A stretch of DNA of 64,000 bases from Caprella mutica. Lineage: Eukaryota > Arthropoda > Malacostraca > Amphipoda > Caprellidae. Below are positions 46,450-58,576 of the stretch, one piece after another; within the stretch, counting starts at the first letter, position 1; every line of letters begins with the position of its first letter. The notes beneath the pieces are model-generated. The model saw only the letters and a program-made list of their open reading frames with translations. It had not been told where the DNA came from and did not search any database. The DNA lies in contig CANNZV010000118.1 in NCBI GenBank assembly GCA_947561585.1, forward strand, positions 248,001 through 312,000, written 5' to 3'. The translations under genes and the position numbers were made by a program.

Positions 46450-47480
46450 TATATTAGTAGGGGATTTAACGTCTGTTTCGGAACAAAATGCCATATCACT
46501 AAAGTCAAAAGAAAATTAAATACAAAGGACTGGAAATATAAGTGGAGAAGGAAAGTGGTTACATGATCTGTGATACAAACAACTGTTATTACAAAGATTA
46601 TGGATGCAGAAAAGCTCCTCCGTCACTTACAAAGGAATGTGATGAAAGACACAAGCACCGGTAACTGCACTCACGGATAGAAGAGGTGATAGTAAATGAA
46701 GCCTACGATCCTACCAAACACAAAATCTAAGAGGAAAATGAAGAGGTGATAGTAAATGAAGCCTACGAGACTACCTAACACAAAATATAAGACCTCGTAG
46801 TTGAAGAGCATAACCCTAGCTCTATCCTCTATAACTGCAAGTAGCGTTAAAATATGAAAAACAATCTATAAACCACATGTCAACAGTTTGGGTCCAAATG
46901 GAAGGCACCCCTCTTCTCTTCCATTCACCACAGACAGTTTCAGAATAGAACCTCTGGCAGCTCAATATAATCAAATGATCATAATTAATTTTTTAGGAGA
47001 AAAAGACAGATTAACAGAGCTAGAAATTTATCATCATTTAATGATCAGCTTTAATATTTTTAAAAGGAAGATTTAACGACTGCTTCGACTCTGAGAAACA
47101 TTCAGAAAATAAAGTGGCTCCATTAACAATGTTACCTATCACCAGTCCAATGACAATGCACTTGGAAGGAGAAAAGCTTGTTTCATAGAAGTATTAAAGT
47201 TTCACACCAAGAAATGTGACTGAAAGGGACACAAGCACCGGTGGCTGTACATATGGATGGAAAAGGTAACGAAAATGTGATACTAATCTAAGTCTACCTA
47301 AAAAATTTAACATCGTAATTGAAGATCATAACCCTAGCGCTATTCTCTAAAACTGAAAGTAGCGTTAAAAAATGATAAACATAGAAATCCAAAACAGTTT
47401 GGAACCCAAGCGAGGCATCTCCCTTTTTCTTTCATTAACCATCGACAGCTTCAGGACGGAGCTCCTGGGGTCAATTGAAG
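46450..47480. repeat. Two tandem copies of the ACGTCTGC...CTCGTAGTTGAAG repeat family
   Basis: Copy 1 (about 46450-46975) and copy 2 (about 47065-47480) share TTTAACG(T/A)CTG, GACACAAGCACCGGT, AAGCCTAC or AGTCTACCTA, TTGAAGA-CATAACCCTAGC, AACTG-AAGTAGCGTTAAA and GGCA-C-CC followed by an inverted-looking ACAG(T/C)TTCAG. Copy 1 also has an internal duplication around AGGAAAATGAAGAGGTGAT. Class unknown; non-coding. Confidence 0.6.
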
Positions 47481-47903
47481 AGGTACCTAAAAATGAGTAT
47501 GGATGCAATATTGATAATTTAATAATGATACAAAAAATAAAAAACGTGCTTTTAAGATTCTATATTTGTTGTAAAATTCCGATAGCTAGTTATAAACATT
47601 TTTTTGATCAATTATATAGCTATTTTGAATGCAATAAATTAGATAGATATTTATTGTATTTTTGATATAGCTAATGCATATAGCATATTTATTTAAATTT
47701 GAGAACTTACTTTAAAATTTTAAATACTTCTAATTTTACATTCAATATTAGAGAATACAGCTAATTTTAATTATTAAGCTCATTTGATACCAAAGCATGA
47801 TCTTTGACCAATCGCTTTAGAATTAGTTAATCATATATATATATCTCATTAAACAATTAACTTTAAATTACATCTACATGAGATCAATATGATGATGACT
47901 TAC

Positions 47904-49131
47904 AATTAGGAGCATCTACTCAAACTACACATGTATGTATGCAGTGGCTTAACTGATGTTTGAAGGCATATCAGAGCAATCTTGGGACAGTTGCACACCT
48001 GTAAAATAAAATACATTCATTAAAAGGTCATAAAATTAAAAAGTTAGATGCATTAAAAAGTAGCAAATTCAGTTCGGAAAAAAATATTTGGATAACAGTT
48101 ACCTAACTGTGGTGATCTTGCATAATTTTTATCTTTTAAAAAAATTGCAAGGGATTAATTCACTGATTAAGTTTGTGATATAATTCTAATACAATCTTTA
48201 AAATAGATTTGTTCTGCTCTGTTATATAAAAATCATTTTAAGATAGATAGGGTGAGTATTGAGTAAAAAGCTACAAAAGGCTCTTGGTTTTGTAGTCACC
48301 TTCCTGTGCTTGAATGTAAATATTTTTCTATTTACAGTAAATGCAAATACATTTTTAACTAGCTATATTCAACTAAGTATATAGTGATAAGCATAAGCTA
48401 AATGCTCGAGTTCATAATAGTCTACTTCTATATTTATTTATTCTTTCTCATCACTAAACTGTTTACTTTAGAACAGCAAGCTGTTGTGCATAATAAAAAT
48501 TTAAAAAAAAACAGATCAGTTGTTCAAATGAAAATGTTATATTTTTTAGATTATTTGGATGAAAAGAGGATTGTACTTTATACTGAATATTAATTTTCGC
48601 ATCAAATTAGCTACCGATTTTAAACTCGCTACACATTTCCCAGTAGCTAGATATTGTTTTCCATCTTCACTTTTATAAAGATAATTAAGTACTTTCTTTG
48701 CTATATTTAGATTAATTGTAATGACAAAATAGAACTACTTTGGCAATAGAATAACATTTTATGACATTGGTTAGATAATTAGATTTGACTCGATTTACAA
48801 AAAAATGTTCATAATTTATTTGTGAGATAACTTAGCTGCAATCATTTGACAAATATTAAACACAAAATTCTCATTCAAAGAGATTAAAAAAAAAATGATT
48901 CAAAATATTCAATTTTTGAACATTTTTAGGAGAAAAATCATTGTTAATATCAATTAGACAACTTCAGACACATTATTATGTAGTTATGTTACTTTAATTA
49001 TCTATAGCTACCTTCAACATATATATATATACAGTGAAAAGTCTACTCACATAGCAAATCAAGATGACACTACAAGTTATCCAAGGGTGAAGTATCAGGA
49101 GATGTCCTTTCCCAAGTCTTGATAGATTTAT
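47904..49131 (-). other. Possible small two-exon gene within the 11-kb element
   Basis: Exon 49131-49051 (27 codons, acceptor CCTTTCAG, donor GTGAGT) is open in phase 0, begins INLSRLGKGHLLILHPW and is hydrophobic toward its end. Exon 47998-47904 (acceptor TTTTACAG, donor GTAAGT) continues in phase 0 with VCNCPKIALICLQ and stops at 47908-47906. Consensus splice sites bracket both, but the peptides are short and not recognised. It could be a captured host-gene fragment, a non-coding transcript or chance. Confidence 0.22.
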
Positions 49132-52100
49132 CTGAAAGGAACAATTGTTTAGAAATTTTGTTAATCATATTACTGATCAGAAAATTTAACTGTTCATGAC
49201 ACACAACACACAGCATATTGATAAATTATAGCTACTGTATTTAATTATCAATACATAAAATTTAAAATATTTTCAACAGGTTGCATAATCATAAGATTCC
49301 TTCTTTATATGGTTTCAAAGTTTTTGTTCTCTAAGTTGACCTTTATTATCAACTGTCCTATTCTTAAGCCAAAAATGAGTAGCTTTTCAGAATATTTTTA
49401 TACCAATAACTTGACTACCAATAAGTAGCTACAATAAAAATCGTATCATTATGGCCCATTGCCGCCATAACCAAAAAACAAAAAAGGAGTTTCAAGTTTA
49501 TGAATATAAGCTAAATAATTGTTTAGTAGTCATATTTTCTATTACATTTTCCAAATATTTTAATTCATAGTTGAAATTTATAAACAACTTTTTTTGATAA
49601 CAGTAGCCAATGCAAAATATTTGCAAGTTTGAATGAAATCACTATCTTTAGACAGATAAACCAATCACACATTTATAGACAATAACTTATTAAATTTAGC
49701 GTCGGAATAATATCACTGCGATTATTTACCCCACAAGTGCGATGCAATTACCCTAATTCTTAGTAAATGTATGCTGATAAATGATTAACCATCAGAGATA
49801 CAAGATTGAAAATAGATACACATCATTATCGAAATGATATCTTAGGATGGTATAAGTATGGAGCTTCTTCCTGAATAGGTTCTTATGTTAGATCAATGTT
49901 TGCAGGAGAGTGAGATGGAATAGTAGAATACCCTAGTCGATGCTAGGATTTAGTGAAAAATGATTAAATTGGAATTAAAAGTAGCTACTTTACTTGCTTG
50001 ATGCTCTCAATAGGTAAGACTGTTATTATGTACATGAATCTACAAATTAACTCTTTAGCTGAGGATTTTCAAATTCATTTCAATGTTAGGATGGAGAGAA
50101 ATTCTTTAGCAATTTCAAATATATATATTTTTGAAAATGAAAATACTGGACTTATTAAGCATTTTGCTCCTAATTATACTTCAATTAGTAATATGGATCG
50201 AAGTTTGGTACTCCAGTTCTATCCAAATTAAATTGGCTATTTAACTAACAATATAGGTTTTACTGTAAGCATGTTAAGATACCTAAACTCATCATTCTTA
50301 TCTCACCCAAACTTATAAAGTATGCTATGTAATATCTCATCAATATTTGATACACCAAAATAAAAAATTATTTAAAAAAATCTGTAATATACTGGGTGGC
50401 ACGAAAGAAATGAAACCCATTTTCAAATTTTACTCATTACTCATCAAGATTTTGGCTACAAGTTACAAGCCATAACCCCACTTTGAAAAATTCTGCTGAC
50501 CAACAAATGAATTTTGGAGGATAAATACTTCGTTTTTTTTAAATTTGCATCAATTCAATCTTAATATTTGAAATCTGCAAAACTTCGGAGTTAGGTAATC
50601 AATTCATCAGTAAAGTCCTAATTTTCAAAAGTGGGCCTGGCCTCAACACTCCATTCCCAATTTAAATATTTCCTTCTGTGGAGCAAATACTGCCTATTTG
50701 CCTAAGTAAGCTGTTATGCAGTGGTGTGAGCACTATTGACTGGTAGCTATTACCAGCCAAATTTTATTGTATTTTGAACTTTTTGCAAGACACTGACAAA
50801 CAGCACCATAGATTATTTTCTAGTAGCCAATACTTCAACAACATACTAGTTAGGTATGTTCTACTTAACAAAGAATATCATTATTAAACTAATCACTGTA
50901 ATCTAGATTTTACAATTAAAATAATAATTTACCTAATACATACAAATAACAGATTCAGACATACTTCAAAAAGTCAATAATCAATAGTTTGGAGTGTTAA
51001 TTCTCCCAATTAGGTTGGTTTTATTTTTTGTACTTAAGTATTTTTATTTTAGGGTGTAGCTACTCTAAGCTTAATATTTTAATAAAATTAAATTAGTGGA
51101 AACTTCATAATAAAGAGTATTTAGTTTGTAAAATTAATTTGTTGGCCTAAATAATTTTTGATAGTGGTTTTCAGACTATCATTTTAAGCAATATTTGCTT
51201 AGATGAATTAGTTCAAATTTTAGCACAAATAAATATTTGAAATTAAATGTTGAATTATCAATATAACAACAAATTTTTGGACATAACCAAGTATGTAATT
51301 GGTTCACAAGAACCCACTTGCATTTTCAAAAAGCTAAAAAAAATCCAATAGCTTATTTCCAATTTAATTAATAGTAAACATTAATTAATGATAAACATAA
51401 GCATTAATAGTAAGCATAAGAATTAATAGCTAGAAATCCACCGACATTGCTGGAATATTATTTTCAAAGGGGAAAAACTATATTTAACTGTGAAAGAAAC
51501 AAAGAAGTGACTAGGTAAGTAGCTAGGTTAAAACTTAAAGTAAATAATAACTAGAATCCTTTGGCTACACTGCAAGAACTGGTAAAGTGTTCAAGAAATC
51601 CTCTAGTTTGCTTTCTGTTCTCAGTAAATTGTAAAACACATGTAAATATAAGAAAATTAAACATTGTAAGTACAGAAAATGTTAAAAAATTCCCATGCTA
51701 TCATACTCTTGGTCTATGTAGTAAGTAATCAATTTTAGCTAATGCCCATCAGTCTTAACTATTCTTCAAAGGCTGGAGAAAAGACCAAGATATTATGGTA
51801 ACAAGTTGATAGATTCTGCCCACATCTCAGTCTGCAAAATATAGGACATTCTCAACATTTCTTGTGACAACAATCCTTAATATGAATTAATAATCATATC
51901 CCCCTATACTAATTATATTTAGCTACATGTATTTTTACTATTTTACATTATTAAGTCGAGAACAAATTGCAAAATAAGAGGTAAAGATTTCTTGGAGAAC
52001 AGTTTACCAGTTCGTACAGTCTGGGAATCTGCCAAGACAGGCCATTAGAGAACTATAAAGTGTTCAAAAAATAAATCCTCTATTTAGGCTTCTGTTCTCA

Positions 52101-53220
52101 GTAAACTACATGTAAATATTGTAGAAAATTAGAGATTGTTCACACAGAATTTCAGAAAATCTTAAAAATGTCCCATTTTCTGCTAACTGACTGGGAATCT
52201 GCTGATAAGCTGAGCTTAATAGCATGAGCTCAACTTCACATCAAATTAAAATATCTGAAAGTCAGGAGACCCTGAAGTCACTGAAAGAAGCTACATTATG
52301 CAGAATGGGCTAGGATATCTGAAATTTCTGAGTTATAAATAACAGCCTTAACTCTGCTTAGATATTAATATTAGCTGTATTAGGTATATAAATTAAATTT
52401 ATAATACCAAGTTGTTTTTACAAAATTACAGATAGTGCCTAGAAACCTACCTATATAATTTAGCTACACTATGAATATTTAATAATGAAACAAGAAACAG
52501 ATAATTGGATACTACTCATCCTGAGTCATCCAGTCTGCAAAGCGCATTCATATCCCCGAAGACCTTTGGAGACAAATTTTGAGGGAAAATTTATTAATTT
52601 TCCTAATCAATTCCAATGTTAACATGTATTTGTGTTTTTATTGGAGACATTTTGCAAAAGTCTGGTCATTTTGGAGACAGATTTGAAAATCTTTGAGACA
52701 GATTTACCACACTTTACAGACTGGTTACTCATACACTCATACTAGGTCCTACCTACTCCACTAACTGCAGCTCCAGGTAAAATAGTAATTCTCATAAACT
52801 CTCTACCTACTTGTCCCTTCAAGATTTAAGACTCCAGCCTCCAAGTAATAAAGCATGTCCAAACTGAGGCAAACTCGCCATTTTAATGGCGAGTTTGTGC
52901 CAGACTTAGATATTTTGAGTCCTTCAATTGCAAATGGAGAGAAATATCTAATTTTCTCTAATGCTACACTACATTTAAAATGTTATTTTGGGGAGATTTA
53001 ATGATAATTTGGTCATTTTGGAGAGAAATTTGGTGATTTTTGAAGAGAAATGGAGAGACAAATGGAGAGTTTATTAAACAAAGAGATATACTATTTTACT
53101 ATGGTCTTAAGCTAGCCTGAGCTAGGCTCAAATTGTCATAAATTCTATCCTAAAAAACATTGTATGATCGTACTAATTGTAGGACTACCCAGAGGCAAGA
53201 ATAACTAGGAGAAATGTCCC
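49132..53220. other. AT-rich interior of the 11-kb element, middle part
   Basis: No gene recognised. Stretches at about 51555-51720 and 52040-52170 resemble each other and 2790-2900 (shared TTCTGTTCTCAG followed by TGTAAATATA), so they are dispersed repeats. Segments with GGAGACAAATTT and GAGAGAAATTTGG near 52560-53060 repeat motifs also found at 20580-20760. Confidence 0.4.
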
Positions 53221-53224
53221 TACT

Positions 53225-54050
53225 GCCTGAACCAGACTGCATTTTATGGTAAATTCCGCCGACATGTCGGTGGAATTTTGCCCTCTTTGAAAATAAAATT
53301 CTAGCTAAGTTGGTGGATTTCTAGCTCTTGCTGCTCTGTATTCCTAACTATGTAACCATTAATCTTCACTTTTTAGTAGAAAATCAGCCTAATTTTTGGA
53401 AATTGTTGGTGTATTTTTTCAACTTTTAGAAAAAGTCAGTGGAATTTTGTGCACCAAATACAGATTGATATCTACATTTGCAATGAAGGCCCGAAGTTCT
53501 TAATTTGCTCAAAATAATTGTCATTAACCCACAAATAAAATAGCAAGAATGGACATCCATATTTCAGAGGCTGGTAAATTGTAAGCCAATTTGGCTCATT
53601 TTTCTTTTTTTGAAGATTTAAAGCCAAAAATTAACATTGGAAGTTGGAACATAGGAATTAATTCATAATTTTAAGCCAATTAGGAATAGGTATCTGATTT
53701 TTATCTTTTGAAATATTATCATGGATAGACATAAGTTTTAATAGGTAGCTACTAGTCAGTGAGCCACAAGGTAGTTAGTACCTGGGGCTGGGGTTTATAT
53801 AAAAGTTTATTAACTGGCCCGGCTAGTCTGTATTTGGTCCACAAAATTCCACTAACTTTTTGAAAAAGCTGAAAAAATCCACCATAAATTTCCAGTAATT
53901 TGGCTGATCCACCAACATTTTAGTGATTTTACACATTTTTCCACCGAAAATTAATGATAATATAGGAATAAATAGCTAAAAATCCACCAACTTTGCTAGA
54001 AAACTTCCACCGATATGTCAGAGGAATTTACCATGAAATACAGACTCCAT
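53225..54050. repeat. Inverted pair of CAGTCTGTATTTGG-type repeats
   Basis: The minus-oriented copy (about 53225-53470) ends GTGCACCAAATACAG; the plus-oriented copy (about 53828-54050) begins GTCTGTATTTGGTCCACAAA and includes ATATAGGAATAAATAGCTA. They match the pair at 20452-21182. They are separated by another repeat starting at 53560. Confidence 0.6.
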
Positions 54051-54672
54051 GTATAAGAGCATGTCAGTTAAAGCCAATTAATTAGCTTATATTTGAAATG
54101 GTCAAATCTCAGATATGTCTAATTGGCTTTAAATTTTGAATTAATTCCTTTTATCCCATGTTAATTTTGGCTTGAAATCTTCAAAAAATGAGCCAAATTG
54201 GCTTGGTTCATATTTTTTATTAAATTTTGGCTCAAAAATTGGCTTACAATTTTCCAGCCTCTGGAACATGGTAACAGACTGGTAACTGGGTCCTACTGAA
54301 CAAGTATCTCTCAACTTAACTAGAGTCTACTCAGTTTAGTCTGTCTAGAGAGATCAGAGAGGCAGGTAGCCTAACCTACATAGTACATACTAGCCATGTT
54401 TTAGAGTACGTAGGCTAGGTATGTCAGTTAAAGCCAACTATATAATTGTCTTAGATTTCAAAAGGTCAATACCTACTCAGATAAGTAGGTATACCTAGGT
54501 ACCTAATTGGCATAAAATTTTAAATTATTTCTTATGTTCCTATGTTAATTTTGGCTTGAAATCTACAAAATAAGCTAAATTGGCTTAGCTCGGAATTTTT
54601 GTGAAATTTTTTGGCTCTAAAATTGGCTTAGGTAGCTAGTTACCTACAATTTTCCAGCCTCTGAAACATGAC
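53560..54672. repeat. Three copies of a CAGAGGCTGG...AAGCCAATTTGGC repeat
   Basis: One copy at about 53560-53720 (plus) and two in the opposite orientation at about 54060-54290 and 54421-54672. Shared motifs are CAGAGGCTGG(T/A)AAATTGTA, TGAGCCAAATTGGCTT, TTAATTTTGGCTTGAAATCT and ATGTCAGTTAAAGCCAA. Each is about 160-250 bases and non-coding; MITE-like. Confidence 0.6.
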
Positions 54673-55503
54673 ATACCTAGGTAATAGCTACCTATACCTA
54701 CCTATACCTTCCTACTATTTTGTAATTTTAGCTTATAAGCCATAGCTAAGTGGTACTTATGGATATAAAACAAATTAAACTACCAATCTTGCTACCTAAT
54801 TAGGTAGATTGGCTTAGCCCAGGTACATTTTCAAACTCAAAATATCAAGAGACGAGTGACGACTTACCTGATGAAGAGGTTTTGTTATACAAACATATTT
54901 CGAGCGGATTCTCAATGTTAATAATGAGTTTTTGGACCTAGATTTACAATTTAAACTAGGTATAGGTATTTCTAATTTGAAATCTCTACAGTGTAACAGA
55001 TCTAAAGCACAATAGAATGGTCTTGAAATTCGTGCAGAATTAGGCGGTAATAAAGGGTTGAGAAACAAAAGCTAAGCGTAATGATTGGTATACAGTTTCA
55101 AACCCTTTATAAAAACTGTTTGTAGATTCCAGTATCTTCAAACAGATTTAATTGTTTGAGAAATAGTTCGGCTGAGTGTTTTATACTATATTCAGATTCA
55201 CAGCATATGCTGTATCTACTCCAAATATATTTCAAGGAACTGAATGAGTTTATCAATAAATTAAATACATAGGTAGTTTTAAAATTAATAAAAATATTAT
55301 TTTTTATACCTAATGGTTTATTGATATTCCTGATTCAATTTACGTACTTTTCATCGAATTAATCATTCTTTCCGGACTAAACCTATACTTTTTTATTACA
55401 TGAATAGTTATTACAATTCATTATCCATAATTATTGTATATATACACTCCCATAAATAACATTGCAATAATTAGCTATATATATACTTCGTTTTCTATGC
55501 CTG
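54673..55503. other. AT-rich interior of the 11-kb element, right part
   Basis: No gene or additional repeat recognised. Short CTACCTA runs occur near 54674-54715. Confidence 0.35.
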
Positions 55504-55693
55504 CGCTTCGTTTTCTATGCAATGAGATGCGGTTAAGAGACTCTTGTTTGCCGCTAACTTCAACCGTTTTACGTGAGTGTTAAGCGCTAAGCACATCAAG
55601 ATTGTAACCGTTTTCACTGGTGCTAAGCGCTTAAGAGACTTTACCTTGAGCAACCCGATTTTTGCGGTTAAGAGACTTTGGCTTGTGGCCCTT
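55504..55693. repeat. Right terminal inverted repeat of the 11-kb element
   Basis: Inverted counterpart of 44623-44812. A short direct duplication (GCTTCGTTTTCTATGC twice, near 55485-55520) sits at its inner edge. Confidence 0.85.
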
Positions 55694-55699
55694 CATATG

Positions 55700-57797
55700 T
55701 TCCGTGACTTTTGTAAAGATCACAATATCAAACATATTCTAACTTCTCCAATGCACCCACAAAGTAATGGAGTCTCTGAACGTTTCAATGGCACAATCAG
55801 TGATATGATAAAACATTCTTGTCTTGAAGATCCAAGATCATGGGACACAAATGTTGATAAACTTGTATTTGTTTACAATAGTACTGTTAGAGCAGGTACT
55901 AAATTCACTCCTCATGATTTGATTTTCACCTACTTTCCTCATGATCCTAATAATAATCTAAATTCTACTAATGTTGAAAATGTTCAGCTAAATGAATTTG
56001 TGCTAAATAATCACTATGATGCCATTGACAACAGAAGAGAAGCATTGAAGAATTTACAAGCTTCACAAATGATTAATAAATCTAAAATTGATGATAAAGC
56101 TATTGATAGAACACTTAATACTGGTGATAAAGTTTTGTTAAAATCACTATCCCGAACTAGAGGTAAAATGAAGCTCAGATGGAACGGACCTTACACAGTT
56201 ACTAATTGCTTGTCAGATAAAAACTATGAAATTTCAATCAATGGTCAAAACAGATCCTATCACATTGATATTTTGAAACTGTATAAGGAGCCCGATTCTG
56301 ATCTTTCTAATAATTCAATTATTAATGATGATTATTACTCTTCTATGATAAATGCTGTTTCTTATTTGCCAATAACAGAATCTCCTAAAACTGTTGATGT
56401 GATCAAACCATGTACGAATGTTGATTCTACTACTAAAATTAAGGAATTAGTCGATAAGTACCAAGATTTGTATTCAGACGGAAAATCAACAACACGTGCT
56501 ATCACTTGCAAAATCAATCTGTCAAACCATGAACCAGTTAAAAAATCTGCTTATCCTGTTCCTCTGTCTTTTAGAGATAAATTTAAGTCCGAATTAGAGA
56601 AAATGTTGCAAAATGATATCATCGAAAGAAGTGAAAACGACTATGCTTCTCCTTGTATTATTCTTCCTAAGAAAGATAAAGATGAAATAAGAGTATGTGT
56701 CGATCTTCGCGCTCTGAATGGAAAACTGGTGAAGGATAGAGAACCTATTAGTAGCAATCAGACTATCTTTTCATCATTGTCTAAATGTAAATTTTTCTCC
56801 ACCATTGATCTCAAAAATGGCTTCTGGCAAATTCTATTAGATCCAGAATCACGTAAATACACTGCTTTTACAACTGAATTTGGTCTTTTCCAATTCAAAG
56901 TTATGCCATTTGGAATTTCAAATGGACCAGCTGTGTTCTCTCGTTTGATGAGAAATCTTTTTGCTGATACTGATCATGTTTATACATTCTTGGATGATAT
57001 TCTTATTGCTACTCAAACCTTAGATGATCATTTCAATGCATTGAAGAATGTACTAGATATCCTTACAAATGCAAATCTTAAGATTAATCTTAAAAAGAGT
57101 AACTTTTGTGCAGAGTCAATTAATTTCTTAGGTCAAACATTGAACTGTGACTCTGTTCAGCCACAAAAAGCTAAAATTGAAGCTATTCAAAATTTTCCAC
57201 TTCCCAAAACTAAGAAGCAACTACAAAGTTTCTTAGGTCTTTGCAACTACTATAGAAATTATGTAAAAAATTATGCTATGCATGCATCAAAATTGTATGA
57301 TCTAGTCAAAAAGCAAAGTCCTAAAAATATTAATTGGAATGATGAGTATCTTGCATATTTCAATAACTTGAAAGAAACTTTAAGTACAGACATCAAATTA
57401 TATCATGTTGATCCAAATAAGCCTTATGTTCTTCAAACAGACGCATCCTCTTTCGCGATCGGAGCAATCCTTGGTCAAAGACTTGAACCTAACGGTCCAG
57501 TTCTTCCAATTCAATGCATCAGTAAAAAGCTAACCGAATCAGAACAACGACGAAGCACGATCGAAAGAGAGGCTTTTGCGATTGTTTGGGCAATTGAGAA
57601 ACTAAGTTTTTATCTATTAGGTAACCATTTTCTCATTGAGTCTGATCATAAACCCTTGAGTTACATACAGACCCAATCTAAGTCAAATGATAAAATCCAC
57701 CGTTGGCAACTAATGCTCAGAAAGTATGATTGAGATATCTTACATTCCTGGAAAGCAAAACCACATGAGTGATTGCTTGTCCCGTTTCGTCCAATAA
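55700..57797 (+). pseudogene. Retrotransposon integrase C-terminal half, reverse transcriptase and RNase H (5' truncated)
   Basis: Continues the integrase beyond the nested insert with the catalytic-Glu block SPMHPQSNGVSERFNGT and a C-terminal domain up to about 56320. Reverse transcriptase follows: ASPCIILPKKDKDEIRVCVD, FSTIDLKNGFWQI, MPFGISNGPAVFS and the active-site FLDDILIAT. RNase H shows LQTDASSFAIGAIL, TIEREAFAIVWA and ESDHKPLSYI. The frame stops at TGA 57731-57733. Similarity to the expected end (YIPGKQNHMSDCLSR) continues in the next frame to TAA at 57795-57797, so one base has been lost near 57730. Integrase located upstream of reverse transcriptase is the distinctive point. The open frame can be read back to 55577 only because the inverted repeat happens to be open. 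Confidence 0.85.
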
Positions 57798-58131
57798 ACA
57801 TTTCATTATCAACAAAGGAAATCTAATTTTTAATATGAAGTTTCATTATGTTTCAAATCTCATTCAAATGTATTCACATATTTTTTTGTTTCTATATTTC
57901 TTTCTAAGTGCGTTTTGAATAACATAACGTAGTGCCATTTATCCTATAAGTTTCATTGTGCTATTCTCTGTTTCTATTATTGTTCATTTATATTTCGTTC
58001 TTTATTATAAGTATTTTGATACTATAATTCTATCTACTTGCATTTAAAATAAATGGAATCTCTTAAAATTATGTTATAATTATGTCAGCTTCATGCATTA
58101 TTGAATAATTACATGAGCTTGGTAAGGGGCA
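57798..58131 (+). other. Retrotransposon 3' untranslated region and polypurine tract
   Basis: AT-rich; ends GAGCTTGGTAAGGGGCA directly before the 3' LTR, which is the plus-strand primer site expected for an LTR element. Confidence 0.6.
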
Positions 58132-58576
58132 TGTAGTGAAGTTATGAATAATAATTAAATTTCAATAAATATATAAATTATAAGCTAAATATTAATTAAC
58201 AAAATATATCAAATTAAATAAAAACAATTCATTAAATCAAAATATTATTTCTTTTAACATATTTAATTAATTATAATAATAAACAGTTTCAAATAAGAAC
58301 TTTAACCAAATATAATTACTTCCTTCCTTCCGCCTAACAAACCTAGCCTCGCTCGTGTATTGTTTACATTTCAGTTCCAGTTAGTTAATCACGGAGTGAG
58401 GTTGTGTCTTTGCCTCCACTCTCGTCTGTGTACTCTTGTTCTAAACCTTTCCATTGGAATAAACTCTTTATTAGTATCAATACAGTGTCATTATTACCCA
58501 CTGAATGCAACAACACTCTATTAAAGAACCTAGCGCTAAATAACAAATAATATTGCTCAGATATAAACCCTTTACA
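58132..58576 (+). repeat. 3' LTR
   Basis: 445 bases, differing from the 5' LTR at two positions that I can see (TTCTTTTAACA for TTCTTCTAACA; TTACTTCCTTCC for TTACTTACTTCC). Confidence 0.9.

Larger units (their letters stand above)
44623..55693. mobile_element. 11.07-kb element with 190-bp inverted ends and no visible transposase
   Basis: The ends AAGGGCCACAAGCCAAAGTC are inverted and match for about 180-190 bases with one clear mismatch (TGCTAAGCGC against TGCTTAGCGC). Both sides are flanked by CATATG. The interior is AT-rich and gene-poor, with several dispersed repeat families and possibly a small spliced gene (47904-49131). No transposase, polymerase or integrase was recognised, so it appears non-autonomous. 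Six-base duplications occur in Maverick/Polinton, Dada and IS3EU groups, but the termini do not let me choose. Because it splits an otherwise readable integrase and its ends are nearly identical, it moved recently as one large unit. Confidence 0.8.
41564..58576 (+). mobile_element. Gmr1-like LTR retrotransposon (Ty3/Gypsy class), 17.0 kb with nested insert
   Basis: 445-bp LTRs (41564-42008 and 58132-58576), starting TGTAGTGAAG and ending CCTTTACA, flanked by GAGAT on both sides (41559-41563 and 58577-58581). I count two differences between the LTRs, so the insertion is recent. Coding order is Gag, zinc knuckle, protease, integrase, reverse transcriptase, RNase H. Integrase before reverse transcriptase is the arrangement known from Gmr1-like elements, although the reverse transcriptase is of Ty3/Gypsy type. 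A purine-rich tract (GGTAAGGGGCA, ending 58131) precedes the 3' LTR. A possible primer site TGGCGACCTTGCC lies 33 bases after the 5' LTR, farther than usual. No env-like frame. Without the 11-kb insert the element would be about 5.9 kb. It sits inside the P-type gene. Confidence 0.85.

Noticed and set aside
49998..50231. 77-residue plus-strand open frame
   Set aside because: No similarity recognised, no splice or promoter support, and within the length expected by chance in AT-rich DNA.
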